This document shows positions 35,901-44,200 of a DNA stretch of 64,000 nt, piece after piece. Each line of letters starts with the position of its first letter. Position 1 is the stretch's first letter. The DNA comes from Lutraria lutraria. Taxonomy: Eukaryota; Mollusca; Bivalvia; Venerida; Mactridae. The DNA lies in NCBI GenBank assembly GCA_964023205.1, contig OZ026842.1, positions 33,368,992 through 33,432,991 on the forward strand. The letters are read 5' to 3'. Below the pieces are notes generated by a model. It was not told the DNA's origin. It made no database searches and worked only from the letters and a program-made list of their open reading frames with translations. The translations under genes and the position numbers were made by a program.

Positions 35901-37808
35901 CATGTGAATTAATACATTAAGGCTCAGTAGAGTTAGTTCCCTTTGATCAACATGTATACATTTACTCACTACCCGTTTGTTTATGCATTGGTAATAGGTA
36001 ATGTCAATCATAAACAGTAAGTCCTGGGTAACTCACTAGAACAAACCTGTTCCTCATTATTTCCTAAGCAACCAATAACTTCCGCCTATCATATCAGAAT
36101 ATACAGATAATATGTGACGAACAGGAACAAATTTATTTTAGAAATTTCTTCTGAGGTTCAAAACAGGATACAAAAGCAATATAAGTAGCAACAACAGAAT
36201 TACTAAGCTTGTTACAAAGTTCATCTATATTTTTGTTTTTGTTTACATATTTATATTGATAGTATACATGTACATGTCATAAACTGTCAAAATCTGTCAA
36301 ATAATCACACAGTTCAATTAATCAGAGACAAATTGATAAAGGATGTCAATTGTAAGTTGCCTATTTGATATATACTCTTATATAATGAAACAGGATTATA
36401 GTATTGGTTTTCCAACTATTTGTGAGACCGAATACAGAAGGAACTCTCAGTAGTGGTGAAATTTAATGCATGTTAAATCTTCATTTTTGTACTGTTTGAT
36501 TTGATTGATAATGCAGTATATTACCAAAGAAATTTTATTCCTGGTTCTGTATTATTACAATCAGGTAACATGCGAATATATAAAGCACTCAGTGATTTAA
36601 GGAAGAAAATACCACTTACAAGACCCTTTGAAATTCATAGTTAAGTCCTCGAGCAAGTAAATTCAATCAAATAAAAGAAAAACAAAACATAGGATTATGT
36701 AGTTAATAGGATTATGTAGTTATCACTGCTATTTGAATATAGACTACTAGCAGATACATGTATATCAGTAACAACTTGCCTTAAAATTGGTTTTATTTTC
36801 AATGTACAAAAGACCTTGCAAGATAGTGATATTAAATTGTACACAAAATGGTACAGAAAGGACCCATATTGATTACATTAGACAGTTCCTTGAGAAAATA
36901 ATATTTTGCGTTTTGTACGGAGGACAAAATATGATATTTTATTTACATTTAACATTTGCCAAGCATTTCTCAGTTTTCTGAAAGCTTCGTAAATGTTCAA
37001 AACTGTGCACATATCAGTGACGTCCCACAAGTCAAAAATAATCTTCCATACATTTTGTATATTAGGTCATGTACTTGTGTATGTATGCTATCCATCCATT
37101 GGTTATCGGAAAACTCACAGAAAATTTATGGCAATCTCTATCACTGAAGAAGCTTCATTTGGTAAACAATGCAGCATGGATTTGTAAATTTTTCATCAAA
37201 GATTATTTAGTATCAGTAGAAGTATTTTAATGTTTTAATAATTATGTCATTCTGTATTATATGGACCATTTTACAATACTGTAGCATATGATATATTAGC
37301 GATTATCAAAGGATGACAATACACCGTTCCCGGAGCTTATTCAAGTTATTGTGACTTTAACAGAGCCGAAGAATGGAAAGACAGTGGTTAACCTATGTAT
37401 TGTGTATTGTATATGATCACATTCAACAACCTTGCTGTTACCCTTTAGCAACATAGTTGACTGTCTACCTACATCACTAGAAATTCTGAGTTCACTCGGA
37501 CCAATTGACTTTACTTCATCATGAATGATATTTTACCCTGAAACTGAAGATTTTTTTATACACAGATAATTAAACAATTCAACTGCATTGAACGAGTAAT
37601 AACATTCATGATGGAAACACGTGACAAAAGATGACAGCCATAAACAAATATACAACCACGAACAGATTCAACAAGTGGTTATTTCATTAAAATGTGGGTG
37701 GGGTACCTGTAAAGACGTTTCTTTCATCTGTTGAGCAACCGTTTCTCGAATTTTGGCGGCATCACCACGCCTGTGGAGAGCCTGGGTGAATTTCCTATCA
37801 CCCATCAT
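5920..37808 (-). CDS. DOCK9/10/11 (zizimin)-type Rho GEF, N-terminal part
   Basis: Three exons give the conserved N-terminus of a zizimin-class DOCK protein, a guanine-nucleotide exchange factor that activates Cdc42 at membranes. Exon 1 is 37707-37808 (34 codons, begins MMGDRKFTQALHRRG), exon 2 is 8520-8642 (41 codons, contains KPVEPIDYETY and ELLVFPHDD) and exon 3 is 5920-6092 (57 codons plus two bases, contains STVPK, ECLRTY and HLVRFKYSKYS). All junctions are AG/GT with phases 0, 0 and 2. The RKFT..AL, VEP.DYE, STVP and .ECI.TY..DWH.V.YKY motifs of DOCK9/11 appear in the family order, which makes the subfamily call strong. The first intron is about 29 kb and full of repeats. The PH, DHR1 (lipid-binding) and catalytic DHR2 regions are not visible; I found no further exon between 1 and 5919, so they lie to the left. 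Which of DOCK9, 10 or 11 it matches cannot be told, since invertebrates usually have one. Confidence 0.85.
6093..8519. other. DOCK intron 2
   Basis: The intron lies between the exons ending at 6092 and 8520. It contains a family-A MITE (7346-7531) and a fragment of the 'gaccttgacc/ctcaaaatcaatagggtcat' repeat at about 8265-8400. No exon is seen. Confidence 0.7.
7346..7531 (-). mobile_element. Pogo-like MITE family A
   Basis: Ends CAGTCAAACATGTGAA and CAGGCTTGACTG, with TA to the right. The interior carries the family's GGCCTTTATTC words. Confidence 0.75.
8643..9538. other. DOCK intron 1, 3' end
   Basis: No gene is seen. AT-rich sequence with small open frames that lack features. Confidence 0.6.
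9541..9699 (+). mobile_element. Pogo-like MITE family B
   Basis: TA-flanked on both sides (9539-9540, 9700-9701). Ends CAGTACAACCTCTCC and GAGAGGTTGCACTG are inverted repeats; the AGCAACAACCTCTC word recurs inside. TA duplication and CAGT.AAACCT termini point to the Tc1/mariner-pogo superfamily. Confidence 0.8.
10013..10200 (+). repeat. tRNA-like dispersed repeat (family with 'ccgtggtccaattg')
   Basis: GAGGCTCCCGTGGTCCAATT at the head, then 'CTCACCTCTGTG.GTTTGAA' (B-box-like) and 'GGGGACCAAATT..ACATTTGAGGAAGC'. Related sequence is at 18560-18680 and, reversed, at 34010-34155, 51360-51500 and 57795-58230. Probably a tRNA-derived SINE family. Confidence 0.55.
10205..11470 (+). repeat. Tandem array, unit about 162 bp
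   Basis: The block GTGACCTTGACCTTTGAGCT recurs near 10592, 10753, 10916, 11078 (shortened) and 11232; each unit also has TTATGCCAAGTTATCTTAAA and GAGATACAGCCC.GACAAGG. An older diverged unit precedes it (10300-10560). It ends in an (ACTC)n/(AACT)n run at about 11367-11404 and a GAGCTCGACA word, with ACATGTCGAGC near its start, so the outer ends are short inverted words. Confidence 0.85.
11471..12526. other. DOCK intron 1 sequence
   Basis: It begins with a repeat fragment (GACCTCAAAATCAATAGTGTC near 11630, TATATATCCCCTATAATAAA near 11765). Two copies of CATTTGATTGGTTGGTTCT lie 103 bp apart (12364 and 12467). No gene seen. Confidence 0.5.
12529..12717 (-). mobile_element. Pogo-like MITE family A
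   Basis: TA duplication at 12527-12528 and 12718-12719; ends CAGTTAAATCTGTG and CACAGGTTTGATTG are inverted repeats. Confidence 0.85.
12801..13254 (+). mobile_element. hAT-type MITE, copy 1 (454 bp)
   Basis: Terminal inverted repeats TAGGGCTGTGG / CCACAGCCCTA are flanked by a perfect 8-bp direct repeat AAAACCAG at 12793-12800 and 13255-13262. The ends carry longer inverted similarity (GGATCGGATCC-like words at one end, ACCCGAGTACTC at the other). An 8-bp duplication and this terminus are typical of hAT-superfamily elements. It is non-autonomous and lies in the long DOCK intron. Confidence 0.9.
13255..14265. other. DOCK intron 1 sequence with a SINE-like fragment
   Basis: 13690-13860 resembles the tRNA-derived repeats on the minus strand (CTGGGCTTGAACCCACGAC is a B-box-like sequence). 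Otherwise nothing coding. Confidence 0.4.
14267..14385 (+). repeat. Short tandem repeat, about 30-31 bp, four copies
   Basis: Four units of the form AATATTTTATTGACCAATCA plus AA.TATAACAT. Each carries a CCAATCA (CCAAT-like) word. Confidence 0.75.
14573..14754 (+). mobile_element. Pogo-like MITE family B
   Basis: TA at 14571-14572 and 14755-14756; ends CAGAGCAACCTCTC and GAGAGGTTGTACTG. The open frame at 14618-14893 overlaps it and is an artefact. Confidence 0.8.
14760..16880. other. DOCK intron 1, unremarkable
   Basis: No gene is supported. A 78-codon frame at 15920-16156 is moderately protein-like but has no ATG context, splice partner or known domain. Confidence 0.5.
16886..17205 (+). repeat. 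Minisatellite, unit about 27 bp, around eleven irregular copies
   Basis: The word ATCAATAAACCCCTTTTGCC followed by ATATATA repeats with variants and short insertions. On the minus strand it yields an artefactual repetitive frame. Confidence 0.85.
17206..18559. other. DOCK intron 1, unremarkable
   Basis: AT-rich sequence with no recognisable gene or repeat. Confidence 0.5.
18560..18680 (+). repeat. tRNA-like dispersed repeat fragment
   Basis: GTGAGTTTGAACCCCGTCAG followed by GGACCAAATATTACACAAGAGG matches the 10013-10200 repeat. Confidence 0.5.
18957..19140 (-). mobile_element. Pogo-like MITE family A
   Basis: TA at 18955-18956 and 19141-19142; ends GAGTCACACCTGT and ACAGGTTTCACTG. Interior GGTGGCCTTTATTTGGAGG. 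Confidence 0.8.
19738..19825 (+). repeat. SINE fragment (3' half)
   Basis: TTTTCCTCCATAAGTGGAGA and TGCCAGCTCCTTGTGGAAGC match the bodies of the SINE copies at 27117-27381 and 30251-30527. Confidence 0.6.
19988..20740 (+). repeat. Bivalve-type dispersed repeat ('acaagagggccatgatgg' start)
   Basis: It opens AACAAGAGGGCCATGATGGT, continues with the block shared with 585-830, and contains two related ends (CCGGTACCCC..TTTCTT.GA.GGGG at about 20235 and 20710). Two diverged units appear to follow one another. Confidence 0.65.
20741..21148. other. Intronic sequence downstream of candidate exon 21149-21433
   Basis: Nothing recognisable. Several TCAGAATTT-like words recur between 20870 and 21090, which gives a weakly repetitive look. 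Confidence 0.4.
21149..21433 (-). CDS. Candidate alternative first exon of the DOCK gene (95 codons)
   Basis: An open exon starts at an ATG (MKNKMAFADASEF), runs 95 codons and ends FLKQ at a clean donor (CAG|GTAATG). It ends in phase 0, exactly the phase needed to join the DOCK exon at 8642, and lies on the same strand inside the first DOCK intron. Residues about 35-60 are very basic (SYNKKRERRERHLKQ), followed by a helical stretch rich in Met, Leu and Ala. A second in-frame ATG four codons downstream could also be used. I recognise no domain. It could instead be the first exon of an unrelated nested gene or a chance open frame; no other partner exon was found, so the link to DOCK is inference from phase, strand and position. 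Confidence 0.35.
22879..22893 (+). repeat. Homopolymer run of 15 G
   Basis: An uninterrupted G tract in AT-rich DNA; a second G15 run is at 26903-26917. Confidence 0.9.
23437..23617 (-). mobile_element. Pogo-like MITE family A
   Basis: TA at both ends (23435-23436, 23618-23619); left end CAGTCAAACCTGTG is canonical, the right end (AGTTTCACTG) diverged. Confidence 0.75.
25398..25460 (+). repeat. Dispersed 55-60-bp repeat, copy 2
   Basis: It matches 5828-5885 over its AAAGTACTGAAAGTACTCAT and GGAAACTGAAC parts and again at TACTTGCAC..CAACATGG. No class assigned. Confidence 0.6.
25461..26902. other. DOCK intron 1, unremarkable
   Basis: No gene is supported. The 127-codon minus-strand frame at 25798-26181 lacks recognisable features. 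Confidence 0.45.
26903..26917 (+). repeat. Homopolymer run of 15 G
   Basis: Uninterrupted G tract; exact length in the genome is uncertain because such runs are error-prone in sequencing. Confidence 0.9.
27117..27381 (+). repeat. tRNA-derived SINE, copy 1
   Basis: The head has an A-box-like TGGCCTTGGTCCAATTG and a B-box-like GGATTCAAATCCC. The body shares TTCCTCCATAT and TTGCCGGCTCC..TTGGAAGG with other copies, and the tail is an A run plus GGCGCTAAACCCACTGAA. The tail abuts the donor of candidate exon 27389-27436. Confidence 0.75.
27389..27436 (-). CDS. Candidate short alternative first exon of the DOCK gene (16 codons)
   Basis: A 16-codon ATG-initiated stretch (MDTIRRKKAEQRKNDV) ends at a near-consensus donor (GTG|GTAAGTTC) in phase 0, so it can also splice to the DOCK exon at 8642. 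It is highly charged and basic. A tRNA-derived repeat ends within a few bases of the donor on the intron side. No function is recognised. The strong donor and phase support it, but so short an exon could be fortuitous. Confidence 0.3.
27437..30250. other. DOCK intron 1, unremarkable
   Basis: No gene is supported. About 29100-29600 is less repeat-rich and has more CG dinucleotides than its surroundings, which could mark an upstream promoter, but no exon was found there. Confidence 0.4.
30251..30527 (+). repeat. tRNA-derived SINE, copy 2
   Basis: Head TTGCTGTGGTCCAGTGGTTA, B-box-like GTTACAATCCC, body TTTTCCTCCATATACGGAGA, tail A run then CAGCGATAAACCCACTGAAA, the same 3' end as copy 1. Confidence 0.8.
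30894..31052 (-). mobile_element. Pogo-like MITE family A
   Basis: Ends CAGTCAAACCTGTG and CACAGGATTGACTG, TA to the right; interior GGTGGCCTTTAATCAGAGG. Confidence 0.85.
31456..32308. repeat. Minisatellite, 45-bp unit, about 19 copies
   Basis: The unit begins GAGTACTTGAGTATGGCTGA and ends TTCACACAGTT. Units are 90-100% alike; most changes are single substitutions such as GATCGTG/GATTGTG and TTGTTCA/TTGATCA. Because 45 is divisible by three and no unit contains a stop in two frames, a 299-codon frame on the minus strand and a 255-codon frame on the plus strand run through it. I treat both as by-products. It lies in the long DOCK intron. Confidence 0.95.
32395..32600 (-). repeat. tRNA-derived SINE, copy 3 (partial)
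   Basis: On the minus strand it has GGATTTGAATCC-type B box near 32565, AAAATTTGAC, and the GTTAGAATACAGTGCAGGAA block near 32430 shared with the copy at 59822-60066. Confidence 0.65.
32601..34009. other. DOCK intron 1, unremarkable
   Basis: No gene is supported. 33130-33330 weakly echoes the sequence just left of the 45-bp minisatellite (ATACGAATTACTAGAACCCT versus ATATGAATTACTAGTACCCT at 31375). Confidence 0.45.
34010..34155 (-). repeat. tRNA-like dispersed repeat, reversed copy
   Basis: Plus-strand GGTCCAAGATGGGATTCTAA, CTCACAGCGGTGAGGGGCTA; the minus strand resembles the 10013-10200 repeat. Confidence 0.5.
34625..34985 (-). repeat. Dispersed repeat family C, copy 1
   Basis: CAGCTATGGTCATTTCAGAG, GGCATTTATATCCCTA, TTCTTTATCGTGTTCGGTGT, GACACTGAAAAAGCATCCC and CCTTTTCGTTAAGTAGTCCA recur in the same order at 50065-50480. 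Confidence 0.7.
34986..37706. other. DOCK intron 1, 5' end
   Basis: Contains the short family-A MITE at 35596-35700. No further exon is seen before exon 1 of the DOCK gene. Confidence 0.5.
35596..35700 (+). mobile_element. Pogo-like MITE family A, internally deleted
   Basis: Only 105 bp long but with both ends intact: CAGTCAAACCTGTG and CACAGGTTTGACTG are perfect inverted repeats, TA on the left. Confidence 0.85.
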
Positions 37809-38255
37809 CTTGTAAATCCTTTAGAGGCGTTAACATTTATTCCTAGATACAAGGAAGTCTTCTCTTTCCACCATGTTGATGAAAACGATTAAAGGGAACT
37901 AACTCATACTGGTTGATATTTGGTATAAATTCCATACAGACCGTACCGTTACTGTACGTTCATCAACGTATCTGAGCGAAATACATTTCACTTAAATCTT
38001 GTACCAATATAGGTACCAGACTGAATGCAAATTCAAATTATTCAAGTAAAACAACTTTCTTGGACGTAAACGAATATAATTGTTTCAGGTAGGAACACAC
38101 GTACTAACATGACACAAAATCAAAATTTGGCTGTACAGACTACTTTTTAAAGTACGGTCTATGATGAGGTTTAGTATTTCCTATAAATTTTCCCCCGCGT
38201 TTATTCAAATAAACAAATAGATTAGACCCTAAAAGAAACAATTCAAGAAAAAAAA
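37809..38255. promoter_or_regulatory. Putative bidirectional promoter between the DOCK and VPS4-like genes
   Basis: Only about 450 bp separates the DOCK start codon (37808, minus strand) from the proposed VPS4-like start codon (38256, plus strand), so the two genes would be head to head. The interval has no interspersed repeat that I can recognise, unlike most of the window. No convincing TATA box was seen. The call depends on the tentative first exon of the VPS4-like gene. Confidence 0.35.
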
Positions 38256-41200
38256 ATGAATGTCAACATTATGAACGACGAAGGGAAACTTTTTTCTGGT
38301 AAAACATTAATTTCAAGGTTATTTACATGATGTTAATGTCATTGTAAGGAAACAAACACTTCATAAACTAACACTGGCTCGGATATGAACACATAATCGG
38401 CTGTTTTCTTTGGAACTATCGGTAACTGAATGTCCAGTGAAAATAAACTTAATATTTGAAATTTATGAATATTAATTTAATATTTTCACACATTTTAAAC
38501 AATATGAAATCATTATAAATTTATAGTCTTTGATTAATAAAAAATTAAAAGGTGAATTAATTAAGGCACTGACTGTCTGCTTGGTCGATGATATTTTTGT
38601 TTTGTTTGCTATTTGAAATTTATTTTTTGTTTATAAAAGATTATTCTATTTTTCAGAGGTAAAGTCATGGTAAGTTGTATAATTTCTGCACCATATAATT
38701 ATATTTTTAAGTTATATTTATATAATAAGTGAATATAAATTTTTCATGTATTTTATGGTTTATTTATGCCATGGACTTACATACATACATGTGTATAATT
38801 ATGTAGGCATATATTTCTTACCATCTTTATTGCATTCTTATCCATTTTATTTCTTAAAGGGGCATGCCCATTAACTGAAGCGTCTCGAATAGCAAACAAA
38901 TTGATATCATTTTAATGCCTAAATCAATTAATGAGTCCTGTAAAATATTCACGATTTAACTCAAAATACACATTTCAAACATGCCAATTTCGGCCTCAGA
39001 AAGTATTCGTTATTTTCACAACTCGACCCTTTCGGGATCTGTCAAAACCAAAAACATTGCTGGAAAAATGTCAACAAACAGTGAAATGGTAAGTATTGCT
39101 CATGCTATGTTCATTTCTGCGATATTAAGTTTATGCTATCAATCAGTTAAATATCAATGTTATGCTGGTTTGAAACTTTGAAAGGCAATGCACGTTCAGT
39201 TAAGTTCTCAGATGAATTGGAAATATTGTTGTCGACAATGAAAGGCTGACAGTCTTTTATTCAAATCAACCTACAAATACCGACGTGCAAGTTATAGTAA
39301 TTTTTGAACGCACATTGTTCTTTGACTTTTCGGTAATAATTGGTTTTATATGTCACATGTGATAAAACGCATTTTTGGTGTATGAAAACCAAGATACAGC
39401 AGTTCCAGGGCATGTCCCTTTAAAACACCAATTTGATATTTCAACCAAACGATAAGAGATACTTGTCATGATGTGTGACGTCACACTAACTGCTTGCAAA
39501 AAAATCTTCTGGACTGGGTTAAACTTCCGACAGATATTTTGTTCATAAGAGGTGTGTGTTTGTTTGTTGGGGGTTTTTATTGGTCAAAATTTTTGAATGT
39601 TTTTTTTTTCAGTTTCCAACTGTTGGGAAGAAGAGGCAGTATGATCCCAAAACGTTTTCATTGGCTTATGAAGAGGTGACAGTTAAAGGGGAATCTGTTA
39701 ACATAAAGCTGCTAAAATGTATGGCATCCCAATCAGCACTTTGTGTGATAGATTTTGGGGGCCATTTCAACCAGCACCTGATGCTGATTACTTCAATATG
39801 AAGTTAGAGCCTAGAACAACTCTGATCCTGGAAGATAGAGAAATCTTGTAAAACATGCTGTGTACATGGCTAGTATTGATTATGGATACTCCAGGTGTGA
39901 ATTCATTGCCATTGCAACCAATTATGCTGTCAGTTTGAAAAAAAAGAAACAAAGTAATCCTCTGTTTGGTCAATCTTGGTACAATGGGTTTAGAAAGAGA
40001 CATCCTGATATAAATTTATCCAAGTCCCAAAAGTTGTCTCTGATCCGTGCCAGGTGCACATCTAAGGAGGTCCTTGACAACTATTTTACTGCATCATCTA
40101 AGGTCATGACTGATGAGAATTTATTACACCAACCAGAAAATATTTGGAATATTGATGAAACGGGCCTCATGATGAAACATAGCTTTTCTAATGTCATCTG
40201 TGGCAAAGGTACAGCACCTCAAGTCGTAACACCAAACAGAGGTCAAACAGTGACCATTATTGCTGCTGGTAATGCTGTTGGGACATGCATTCCTCCATTT
40301 TATGTATTTCCAGGCAAACGTCTAAATGATAGCCTTTTATGGGTAGTATGTCTAGGGGCTACTTGCGCAGTTTTAGAAACAGGATGGTCAAATACTAATG
40401 TATCTAGAGACTATCTGGAGAGACATTTTATACATCATGTCCCAAACAATGGTTCCTGTCATCTACTAATATGTCATGTCACTCAGCCCCTGGACGTGGG
40501 TTGGTTTGGGCCGCTCAAATGTGTCATCTAAAATGAATGCCAGTCTTTTATGAGGAAAACACCAGGATCTCATATCAATCGTTTAAATATTGCCTCTGTC
40601 TTAAGGGTTGCATACAATAAAGGAATGATACCTGCAAATCTAATACATGTACCTGCATTCCGCAAGTCTGGAGTCTACCCCCTACAAAGAGATCAGATCA
40701 GTTTTACAAAGACTATGCCATCTACTATTTATAGGGCAGATGAAACTGTAAATGAACAAAACACTGAACATCAGCTACATACGAAACAGAACTTGAAACA
40801 AGAATAAAGGACTTTCTAAATGTGATGAAGATAACAAAAGCTATTATTCCGGATAAGAAAAGAAAAAGTCAACCATCTTTAGAAGGTAACATGATGTCTC
40901 CATCTAATGAACATCTTCTAACTAAGCCTATGCTGAAGGATTGTCAAATAAACAACACAAAAAAACAGTGAAAAGTTCTACAAAGTTAGCCAAGAAACCT
41001 AAGAAAATTACTACTTCAGAAAACTTGTTGCCTGAACCAGGAACATCTGATCTGAATATGAGAAATGTACATGGTATACCTGTTCTTAGGATGATGAAAT
41101 TGATGAAAGTGAAATATTATTGTCTGCAAGAAACGTGCTCTGGAAGATTTCAAGAATGCATATATTGTCAAGTTTCTTATCTGGCGACAATGTGACAATT

Positions 41201-44200
41201 GCAAGGGATGGGTTCATCTAAAGTACTGCACTCCAGTGAGAGTACTTAGAAGTGGATCAACATTCCTGTGCCCACTCTGTGACAGAGAAAGTTAAAAAAT
41301 AAATGTGTACAACAAAAAGGGTTCATAATTATATTCTATTCTGTTCAAAATATGTATCCATAATATTAAAAATGTCACTGTTATATATTTGTGTAGTAAA
41401 ATATTTATCATTGGTTGGAAGTTCAACCCAGTGCCAATATATTCCCACATGACCTTGTATCTCGCATTTGATTGGTCGATGAACGGTAATAAGGTCACCA
41501 GGCAAAAATCAATATGGCCGTCAGTATGTCAAGAAATGCGATCAGTTGATGGATTATTTTATTGTTATTGAGAGTATTTTTATGTTTTTCGACAAGAAGA
41601 AGAATTGTTTATGAGGATTAAATGGTTGTATGATTGCAGACTTGCACTGTCATTCATTTTAAAGTAGGTAAAGAGTTAGGTAGGCGGTAATAGGGACAAC
41701 CAGTATAATAAGTTAACTTATGTCAATTTTGCTTGACATTTTTTAACTTTGATAAATCAACTTCACTTATGACAAACAAAAAACAATTCATATTTGGACA
41801 AGTTACTAAATGCAATATAACTCCAATTCTATTTCTTGCAGTTTGGAGGAAGTTTTGGAGGAAGGGAAGAAAATGGCTAATGTTGACATACAATACATGC
41901 TGGCACGATCACAGAAATGTCAAGAGTTTGTCGATCAGCTTGCAAGTTTGGAAACAGATCCAACTTACAATGTGAGACCATACACAGTGCATTCATATTT
42001 TTGAAACTTAACAATTAAGCGAAATTAGGAACAGTAAAAGCAATTACAGTTTACAGAGTTCAATTTTTGTAGAAATATTGGTGTATTTTTTTCAGTCATT
42101 TATAAAACTTAAAAATTTGTAATGAGAAGCACTGGTGATAGGAATAAATTTATAGGTTACTCTTACCATTTATCATCTTATGAAATGTTCAGAGTTAAGA
42201 AGTTTTTTTTAATTTGCTTGACATAATAATTATGTACACAAAAATTACTGAGTTGAAATGGACATACAAACTTGCTCATTCCAACGATTTTTTTGTTATA
42301 AAACAGCTGGTTTCTATTTCAGGAAATGTATGGAAAGCTGTCAGATAATATTAAGAGTCATGTAGGTATTCTTACAGCTAAGATTGAAGAATTGAACAGA
42401 CAAGATCAGGAGGTTCCAGAGACCGATACAGCTGGTAACATATTTTATAGGGCTGTGGCAAATATCCGAGTACTCGGATATTTACGAATCAAATTGAAAG
42501 ATCGAGTATGAATAATCGTCATTACTAAGATTTGTGGTTCGCGATCTTGTTTTTTTTAAAATTAAAAGTGTATTGTTTGATCCTAAAAATCCCTTTTCTA
42601 TGAAGAAATATTGTCTCATCATGGATTACTTCATTTGGCAATATGTCCAACTGGTTCTTTAAATAATGATGCTGGTAAATGAATTAGCTGGAAGGGGGTA
42701 TGAATAAATTTAAGCCATATAACAATTTATATTGATTTACTTCATTATTCCAAAAAATAATCAAATAACTGTCTTCATGACTGCAATGTTTAAGTTTTAG
42801 ATGGATTAATTGATAAAAGATTTGTGATTCGATTTGTGGATCGTGAGTGTTGAATCGTGGATTGGATCGGATCGTCACTAACCCAACGATCCACAGCCCT
42901 AATATTTTATAATCAATAAATTTCATCATCAAAAGATGATCGACACTAGACTTTAACAACTCATTGTAACAATATTTTGGGATACTTCTTTGTTTGCAAT
43001 CAATAAATAGGGCATTACCACTGAACCTGATTTACTTGGCACCATTCATGAGACATAAATGCTCAATGGCAGATAATCAAATGAGACGGGGATTATAATA
43101 GTTATTATATGTCTTGATTACATATTAAAAGTTTTAACTCATGAAATTTATGTAAGCTGTTCACAAAATTCTGATAAATTCTGACATTTTAGGATTACCA
43201 AAAGCAGCAGTGGCAGACAATGCTGGTGACAGACAGGAGACTGGAAGGAAAGCTGCTATAGAAGACACGATTGTTGATAAGAAGATTCTGACATTTGCTG
43301 ATATTGCAGGACTACAGGATGCTAAACAGGCTTTGCAAGAAGCTATTATTATGCCTCTACAATTCCCTGAATTGTTCACAGGTAAAATATAGTGAAAATA
43401 AACTTAAGATAAGTTACAGTTTCCATTCAGTCGCTAGTGAGCTTTGCCATTGTTTGGAACTTGCAGAATTCTCCACAAGCTTTATCTGACCGAATAACTC
43501 ATCCTTTTGTTTACCGTATAAGATGCTTTCATTCAAATACTTTATTAAGATGCTTTTATAAAATACATTTAACACATAGGATAATATTCATAAAAGCAAT
43601 AAATTTATTCCTTGTAAGTGTATTTCTTTATTTCAGGTTGTATAAAACCATGGAAACGTATTTTGTTATATGGTCCACCAGGTACTGGTAAGAGTAGGAT
43701 TGCTCAAGCTGTAGCTGCGGAGATCACATCAACATTCTATTGTGTATCCAGTTCAGATTTAGTATCAAGCTGGGTTGGAGAGAGTGAGAAGTAATCAGAG
43801 TTCTGTTGATACACTGTATAGAAGATAAGAATCTCTTCAAATTGGTTAAGATGACAACTAAAATTGACAAGTGATCTAAATATGATTTTCCTAACATTTC
43901 CTTTAGAATTTCAAAATTAGAGTTTTAAAGCCCCATGATCTTTTTGCTATAAAAAATATATGCAAAAAACAAAGATTTGCAGATATTATCTCAAGATAAT
44001 TATTACTGACGAAACAAGCCATTTTTCTTCTAAAAACACTCATTTCGCTGTGAATTTTACTTTTGTAAACTTGAAATATATAGAGCGTGTGACGTCACTT
44101 AATGTTGTGTGCATAATATGACTGCGGGAAAACACAGCTATTCTATAAATAAAGTTCAAGATTATTAACTTAGATCTCATTTTCACAACCCATTTTCTCT

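Noticed and set aside
38981..39181. Possible first exon of the VPS4-like gene ending ATG|GTAAGT
   Set aside because: It lies inside the TTAA-flanked element and its phase 0 end does not fit the next VPS4-like exon.
39613..40531. Domesticated, expressed transposase-derived host gene
   Set aside because: Frame changes, a stop and loss of the block with the second catalytic residue indicate decay rather than selection, although the upstream AG acceptor is good.
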